Source: Codonopsis lanceolata (taxonomy: Eukaryota; Streptophyta; Magnoliopsida; Asterales; Campanulaceae). Taken from it: 64,000 nt of DNA. The stretch spans positions 79,240,556-79,304,555 of the forward strand of contig CM028380.1 in the NCBI GenBank assembly GCA_013146195.2, written 5' to 3'. How positions within the stretch are numbered: the first letter of the stretch is position 1; each line of letters opens with the position of its first letter. The notes under the pieces were generated by a model. The model ran no database searches. It saw only the letters and a list, made by a program, of their open reading frames with translations, and had not been told where the DNA came from. The translations under genes and the position numbers were made by a program. Below, one piece after another: positions 57,660 through 64,000 of the stretch.

Positions 57660-59338
57660 TGGGTGGACCCACAGAACAAGTTGAAAAACACCACCCAATT
57701 CAAATAAAGAAACAGCTGGAATCAAGATCAAAAAGATAATTGCGATTTGATTTTTGATCATAGAGAGAGAGTAATTTTTTAGAGTTTATGTGGGAGTAGT
57801 GACAGAAAGCGCCATGAAAGTTCTGCAACTGAGCAATGCGTATCTGTATATTATAATTATCTGTTATTAGTAGTTTTATAAAATTTAAATTTAAAATACA
57901 GTAGTAAAACTGGGCCCTGTTTACGAGAACGCGGCTTGGAAAGTGATGACATTGACGGTGCTCGTTAACGAAGGTGCATTGGAAAACCGAAAAATATTAG
58001 TGGCACGTGTCCATGTCGTTTCTGCTTCACCGTTTTCGTTTTCGTTTTTATCCCCATATTTGACGGCGTTTACATATTAGCAAGGGAAGTGACTAAGACT
58101 CGGTCAATGTGTTTTGCATTAAACCTAATGTACATGTAGCTCATGTTTTTTAAGTTGGAAAAAGAAATAAGGATAAAATGGTAAATAAGTTTTTTTTAAA
58201 ACAAAGGATTGAAAAAATAACAATTTTTTTTTTGGAACAAACATGAAGAATATTTATTGTGAAAATCGGCCCAAACAACTTAGATAACTTGTCACAAGAT
58301 AATACATTAGAGGCAATGTATCTAACGACCAGCCTAAACTTTTAATGGATGAGACAACTCCTTGGTGAAATGAACGAGGCCATACTATGATACTAGGTCA
58401 GTCCTCTATTCCTAAATGATTGTTCTCATTTCTTTTTTAATTTGTTTTAAAATATTTCTTTTGTTTTAGACAATGAGTCTTTTTTAAAAGTTAATTTTTT
58501 TACAAAAAATGATATCTTAGAATTGTTTAAATGTTCATTAATAATAAAATGATATTTTTATATTTTAATTTTTAAAGGTGGATTCTTTAAGTGAAATATA
58601 TTAAAACAGAATCGTAGACTCTTTATCCGAAACGAATTGATTAATTATTATCTTTCAAAACTTTTTTTTAAAGTAACATGCGCAAAGATATTAAAAACCC
58701 TACACATTATTATAATATTTATAATGCAATCAATTAAATTTTTTTTAAATAATGTATCAAGTCAAAGATAAGGAAAAAAATAACGGATGGTGTAGTATTT
58801 AACGTCCTTCATTCCCTTGAAGGCCGAAGCTTCTTCTTTTATTTTATTTTGTTATACCAACCGCCGCACAAAAGCACATGGCGCGGTCCCCATCGTGGTT
58901 TGTTTAATTTCATATATAGATTTAAAAAATATTAATTAATTATGTTATAGTACGTATTAGAATTGGAGTAATAATTTTATAAAATAAATAGACCCATAAA
59001 TTAAAGATAAAATTGTAGAAATAACATTTACAAAATACACTTTTTTAACGACATAAGAAAGATTGAAGCTTTTTCTTTAGCAAAAGAAAGAATACTTGGA
59101 GTATTCTTTTCGTACTAATTATTTTGGGGATTAGAAAATAAGGTATTTCGAGAAGCTATACTACGCACATTATTATTATTATTCTTCTTATTATTATTAA
59201 ATATGATAAAGCTGAGTATTTATAATTGTCCTCTGCGGAGCTTATAAACGTGGACAACCTCTCACTTTCTTTCTCTACTTTTATGTATTTTCTAAAAAAT
59301 GATAATGTGAATTATTGCTTTCAAATCATACCTTATAT
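57660..59338. other. Receptor-kinase promoter side and AT-rich intergenic DNA
   Basis: No open frame of note. CACGTGTCC (58005-58013) is a G-box-like word on the promoter side. A stretch near 58407 (CCTCTATTCCTAAATGATTG) resembles a Stowaway end, but no partner end was found. Confidence 0.4.
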
Positions 59339-59347
59339 ATAATAATT

Positions 59348-59501
59348 GAGTAGGTCTTTTGGAAGACAGTTTTATGGATCTTAATTCGTAAGACGGAGTC
59401 ACACTCTCTCATAGCTTAACTCACTAATACACGGTGGATCAGGTAAAAATGATTCGTCTTACAAAAAATATATGTAATACCGTTTTATACAAGTTTCTAT
59501 C
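59348..59501. mobile_element. Short MULE-type MITE, 154 bp
   Basis: The 9-bp duplication ATAATAATT (59339-59347 and 59502-59510) is perfect. The ends GAGTAGGTCTTTTGGAAGAC and, from the right, GATAGAAACTTGTATAAAAC lead inward to TAATTCGTAAGACGG and GTAAGACGAATCA, the same core words as the 39209 and 61309 elements. It is a minimal member of that family. Confidence 0.75.
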
Positions 59502-59510
59502 ATAATAATT

Positions 59511-60926
59511 TATCTTTTTAAACCTACCATATATATTGAACGTGATTTCTCCGTCCCTTTCTCCATTTTAACCTTCTTTTTCTTCTTCTAAATTATAGCA
59601 TTTTAAAATGTCAAATTATATTACAAGCTAGAACTTGTGTTATTATTAAGATTTTTGTGTTAGAGTTGTTCGATAATTAAGTTTGTGATAATTTTAAATA
59701 TCTATGTTATTACTTAGAAGATATATGATATTACGAGCTTAAGTTTTAGTATATGTGTCTTTAGATTAAATAAATCTACTTAATTCTTAACACATTTTAA
59801 TCAAATATGTCATTTTCTAAATAGTGACATAGACATTTCGAATCAACACCAACCTAATCATCTAACAAACAACGACTCCAACATTAATATTGCATGCTCT
59901 AACTCTCAGTTTAGAATAGAGGATATTTGATTGTAAGTAATTAAGAACAATGATGTCTGATATCTCGTGCTTTAAGCACAGGTAAATAGGTAATTAACTA
60001 TGGACATCCCCATTGGTGGTTTTCTTACAATAATTCTTGTAAGATAAATGTCCAACCTAATGGGAAGTCATTCTTATAAGGACAACTGGTTGAAAATTCT
60101 TGTCATATAATTCCTTAAAAATTATATCTATTTTCTCCAAGCATCTATCAAAGAGAGAGTGGGCAAAAGGAGAGTGCTCCTCACTCTTCAAAAATAAAGT
60201 GAGGCTCAAACATTTAATGTAGGCCACATGGGAAGATAATTGATATTTTTTTTCTTTTTTTATTAATTATGTAAATAAAGTGGATGATTTGGTAGTAGAA
60301 CCCAGCTAAGAATTAAGGGAAAAATAAGTAATAATGGAAATATAAATTCTTAAAATATAAAATTCTTAAAATATATAAGTGATAATAGGACCCAACTAAA
60401 AACGAGGAAGAAGAATAGCCTTAGGATGCCCTAATGCATAAAGAAAAGTGGCTCTAATTTCATGCCTCGTAAAATCCGGAACCGAAACCATTAGTGGGGG
60501 CTAATTAGGACTTAGGAGGTCCTTCTTCAGGAATTTAGAAAAAAATCCAATGTATAGGACGCCACGTGTAAGCTGTAAACTCCGTGAATACAGCCGGACA
60601 CCACGTTTCCATTTTCTCGAAAATTATCTGCCATCTAAAAGGGATTCATACGTTCAAGTGGTGGAACAAACAAAAAAAGGACAACCGTTTAGTCAAAGTA
60701 GTTGAAAAAAAGGAGGGGGTTTGTTACTTTGTTATATTGTAGATTGGCAATTGACATTTGAGATAAGTTTGTTAGATTACTCCGCTCCGCATTCCCATTA
60801 TTTTAGGTTTATAAGAGTATCTCCTACTAGGATTTATAAATTTGAAGTTATTTGGATTTATACCATTTTGAAAGAAAAAATCTTTTTGATGTAAATATGG
60901 ATATAATGTGAATACGTTCTAGTCAT
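59511..60926. other. Intergenic AT-rich DNA, nothing identified
   Basis: No supported gene, RNA or element ends. Two or three weak repeats of AATTCTTAAAATATA (60345-60380). Confidence 0.4.
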
Positions 60927-61749
60927 CATTAGAGCATTAACAATACAATTATGGATTTAATCATATTATGTGGTCGTTGGTAATTCACACATTCAATCAT
61001 ATGCATCATTTTTTCTCTCTTCATTCATATTTAATCAAAATAGATTTCTCCAATGTAAATTTGGATTTAATATTATGTGGTATGTATCTCACCACTAAAA
61101 TAATTTTGGACAAAAAAATAAAAAAGAAAAGAAAAAAGAACAACCAATAGAAAGAGTTTTAAAAAGAATAATAATGACTACGATAGTACGATGTATCCAC
61201 ATCTTCATGTAGAATGTGAAAATTTGACATTGTTATCCACAAAATGAACAAATTTGATTGTCACATCGTATCCACATTTGCATTGAAGATGTTTTTCCTT
61301 TCAAAAAAGGCAAAGACTTGTGTAGGACGGTCTTACGGATCCTAAATTCGTAAGACGGAGCCCCATTTAGAAATTCGCAGATTAATAAATAAACCTATTA
61401 ATAAAAGTAACAAAAATGGGCCAATCGAGTTGGTTATTGGTGAACTTTAAAGGCTAAGCCCAAGGCGGTTAAGGATTTGACACTCCCTAGCTGCAAAATT
61501 AACTTTTAATGCTTATTTCCTCTATTTGCTACAGTGCCCCCCTTCACTTTCAATATTTGTCGTCGAATTCTAATGCCTTACACTTTAATTATTTGTTAGC
61601 TCCGTTAGCCATCCATTAGCATCAATTAGCTTGGTATATTTGACAGGTCCTAACGGACTTATAAATGAAAATTTATTATAATGACACATTTAATATGACA
61701 CATTTTAATGTTAAAAGTGACACTATAAATGAAAATTTAGTTTAATTTT

Positions 61750-62341
61750 TATTAAAATACAAAGTAACACTCTTAATACTAAAAAATGACACATTTAATA
61801 CTAAAAAGAGATACTCTTATAATATTAAAAAGTAACACTCTTAATACTAAAAAGTGACACTCTTATAATACTAAAAAGTGACACTCTTAATACTAAAAAG
61901 TGACACTCTTAATTCTAAAAAGTGACACTCTTAATTCTAAAGAGTGACACATTTAATATTAAATGTGCATTATAAATGAAAATTTATTATAATTCTTATT
62001 AAAATACAAAATAACACTCTTAATACTAAAAAATGACACATTTAATACTAAAAAATGACAATCTTAATATTAAATAGTGACACATTTATATAATACTAAA
62101 AAGTGACACATTTATATAATACTAAAAAGTGACACTCTTAATACTAAAAAGTGACACTCTGATAATACTAAAAAGTGACACTCTTAATACTAAAAAGTGA
62201 CACTCTTAATACGAAAAAGTGATACTCTTATTACTAAAAAGTGACACTCTTACTACCAAAAAGTGACACTCTTAATACCAAAAAGTAACACTCTTAATAC
62301 TAAAAAGTGATACTCTTAATACTAAAAAGTGACACTCTTAA
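61750..62341. repeat. Tandem array of a 22-bp unit
   Basis: The unit is AATACTAAAAAGTGACAC plus TCTT, repeated about 25 times with occasional 24-bp (extra AT) and A-for-G variants. It forms the left arm of the MULE palindrome. Confidence 0.92.
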
Positions 62342-62385
62342 TTCTTTGATTCCTCTTCACCATAACTCTCTCATTTTTTAGTATT

Positions 62386-63093
62386 AAAAGTGTCACTTTT
62401 TAGTATTAAGAGTGTCATTTTTAGTATTAAGTGTGTCACTTTTTAGTATTAAATTTGTCAATTTTTAGTATTAAAAATGTCACTTTTTAGTATTAAGAGT
62501 ATTACTTTGCATTTTAATGAGAATTATAATAAATTACCCTTTATAGTTTCACTTTCAACCTTAAAATATATCACTTTTGTCTTTTCAATATGTCACGTTT
62601 GGCTTTAAACGTGTTATTTAGCATTTCATTAAAGTCCATTAAGATCCGTCAAGTATCTCAAGGCAATTGATGCTAACGGGGCTGACAAAGGATTAAACTA
62701 TAAGGCGTGGAAAACATAAGAATTTCAGTAGCAAACCTTAAAAGTGTCACTTTTTAGTATTAAGAGTGTCATTTTTAGTATTAAATGTGTCACTTTTTAG
62801 TATTAAATTTGTCAATTTTTAGTATTAAAAATGTCACTTTTTAGTATTAAGAGTATTACTTTGCATATTAATGAGAATTATAATAAATTACCCTTTATAG
62901 TGTCACTTTCAACCTTAAAATATATCACTTTTGTCTTTTCAATATGTCACGTTTGGCTTTAAACGTGTTATTTAGCATTTCATTAAAGTCCATTAAGATC
63001 CGTCAAGTATCTCAAGGCAATTGATGCTAACGGGGCTGACAAAGGATTAAACTGTAAGGCGTGGAAAACATAAGAATTTCAGTGACAAACATT
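62386..63093. repeat. Direct tandem duplication, 354-bp unit
   Basis: 62386-62739 and 62740-63093 are nearly identical. Both run from AAAAGTGTCACTTTTTAGTA to GGCGTGGAAAACATAAGAAT. The high identity shows the duplication is recent relative to the surrounding element. Confidence 0.9.
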
Positions 63094-63661
63094 GAAAGTG
63101 CAGGGTCACCGGAGCAAAACAACACATCTCTGACAATAAAACTTTAAAAAAAAACAATAAAGAGTTTCGAACCTTAGACCTGGGCCACTAACCACAAAAC
63201 CTTACAAATTTTCTATGAACCACCTTACCTGATTACCTTTCTTAAATTTTTAGAACATATTATTTATTTATTATGACTCGCGAATTTTTAAATGGAGCTC
63301 CCTCTCACGAACAAGGATCCATAAGATCGTTTTACAGGATACCACCTCTTAAAAAAAATTGTGTAAATCCTAGGTGACATCTAACTTCTTTCACATCCAC
63401 ATTAGCATTAGAGATGCTCTTATTCTTTTTAAAAACTCTTTCTTTTGGTTGTTATCTTATATTTTATTTTTATTTTTTTGTCAAATATTATTTTAGTGGT
63501 GAGATACATGTCACATAAGATTACATTCACATTTGCATTGGAGAGATCCATTTTGATTGAATATGAATGAATAGATAAAAAATGACACCTATGATTGAGG
63601 GTGTGAATTACACGCGGCCACGTAGAATCAAATCCACAGTTGTATTGGTGATGCTCTAATG

Positions 63662-64000
63662 TTTACAATCCATAAATTAGTGGGAACTCCTTCCCCACTA
63701 TTTTATTTGTAATGTTTTACTCCTTGAAAAAAGTCTACTATATTTTTTTGGCTTAATTTTCAAGTTGCTCACTCTATTATTGCGAAAAGTCTGCTAACAT
63801 CACTCTGCTACCATTTTTCACAATTTGATAACTCTTATTTACAAAAAGTATCACGTTAAACATTCTGTCTATTTTTTTGGATGAACCATCTAAATTTTTT
63901 GTGATAGCCCCAAAATTCTCTTACAACTAGTTATTGAGCTCGTCCTCTGCACATGTGCAATATAAATTAAAGATAAACAATTAGCTACTTCTATTGATTC
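63662..64000. other. Intergenic, nothing identified
   Basis: AT-rich, no open frame above background and no repeat borders recognised. Confidence 0.4.

Larger units (their letters stand above)
61309..63348. mobile_element. Non-autonomous MULE, 2.0 kb, palindromic arms with 22-bp tandem array
   Basis: The ends GGCAAAGACTTGTGTAGGAC and (from the right) GAGGTGGTATCCTGTAAAAC lead into GGTCTTACGGATCC / GATCTTATGGATCC. The flanks TTCAAAAAA (61300-61308) and TTAAAAAAA (63349-63357) are a 9-bp duplication with one difference. The left half carries AGTGACAC-type units on plus. The right half has the same family in reverse (TAGTATTAAGAGTGTCAC), so the element is a long imperfect palindrome centred near 62360. 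Non-coding; same family as 39209-40501. Confidence 0.82.
60927..63661. mobile_element. Inverted-repeat DNA element (about 240-bp arms) hosting a nested MULE
   Basis: The left arm (60927-61175) begins CATTAGAGCATTAACAATAC. Read inward from 63661 the right arm begins CATTAGAGCATCACCAATAC, and the two stay alike through TAATTCACAC, CATTTTTT, AATCAAAATRGAT, ATGTATCTCACCACTAAAAT and AAAGAGTTTTTAAAAAGAAT. Its centre is occupied by the MULE at 61309-63348. I could not find a matching target duplication, so the superfamily is not assigned. Confidence 0.7.

Noticed and set aside
58400..58640. Second Stowaway MITE
   Set aside because: One end-like sequence only; no inverted partner or TA-flanked terminus.

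Overview
This is nuclear DNA of a flowering plant, probably a eudicot; I could not identify the species. Support comes from 5'-GT/AG-3' introns, a THESEUS1-type receptor kinase, root-cap/LEA-related genes, a cytokinin-binding-protein-like PR-10 gene, and plant LTR retrotransposons, Mutator-like elements (MULEs) and Stowaway/Helitron relics. Only five genes look intact. Most of the window is nested transposons and gene relics.

Layout. 1-12175: most of a decayed Ty3/gypsy element of the Tat lineage (gag, protease, RT/RNase H, archaeal-type RNase H, integrase, 3' tandem repeats, an antisense extra gene and the 3' LTR), interrupted at 600-2016 by another insertion. 12424-13382: MULE with 167-bp terminal inverted repeats (TIRs) and a GC-rich, possibly captured segment. 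14846-18286: MULE with a transposase relic (+) and a plant-mobile-domain gene relic (-). 19256-20362: intact root-cap-family gene 1. 22891-25094: second MULE, carrying a LINE-derived segment and a nested inverted-repeat element.

22670-57700 is a tandem segmental duplication of a four-gene unit: root-cap gene type A, PR-10 gene (-), root-cap gene type B, and THESEUS1-like receptor kinase (-). Unit 1 holds root-cap pseudogene 2 (25480-26388), the intact PR-10 gene (26656-27281), intact root-cap gene 3 (33569-34670) and a receptor-kinase pseudogene (41045-49930). It was inflated by three copia elements (28048-33074, 41327-42785, 43383-48027), a Helitron-like tract (35258-38400), two MULE-type elements (38741-39175, 39209-40501) and a Stowaway MITE. 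Unit 2 is compact: root-cap relic 4 (50620-51145), no PR-10 gene, intact root-cap gene 5 (52518-53630) and the intact receptor kinase (54683-57214). Several insertions in unit 1 have matching empty sites in unit 2, so they postdate the duplication.

57700-64000 has no gene that I can see. It holds members of a MULE family with 9-bp target duplications, including a 2-kb member with a 22-bp tandem array and long palindromic arms (61309-63348), nested in another inverted-repeat element.

The intact genes do not form a known pathway. Root-cap proteins are predicted to be secreted, the receptor kinase would sense the cell wall at the plasma membrane, and the PR-10 protein would bind a small ligand in the cytosol. 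I found no wholly new system. The most unusual items are the PMD-carrying MULE, the palindromic tandem-array MULE family, the antisense gene of the Tat element and the reciprocally eroded gene cluster.
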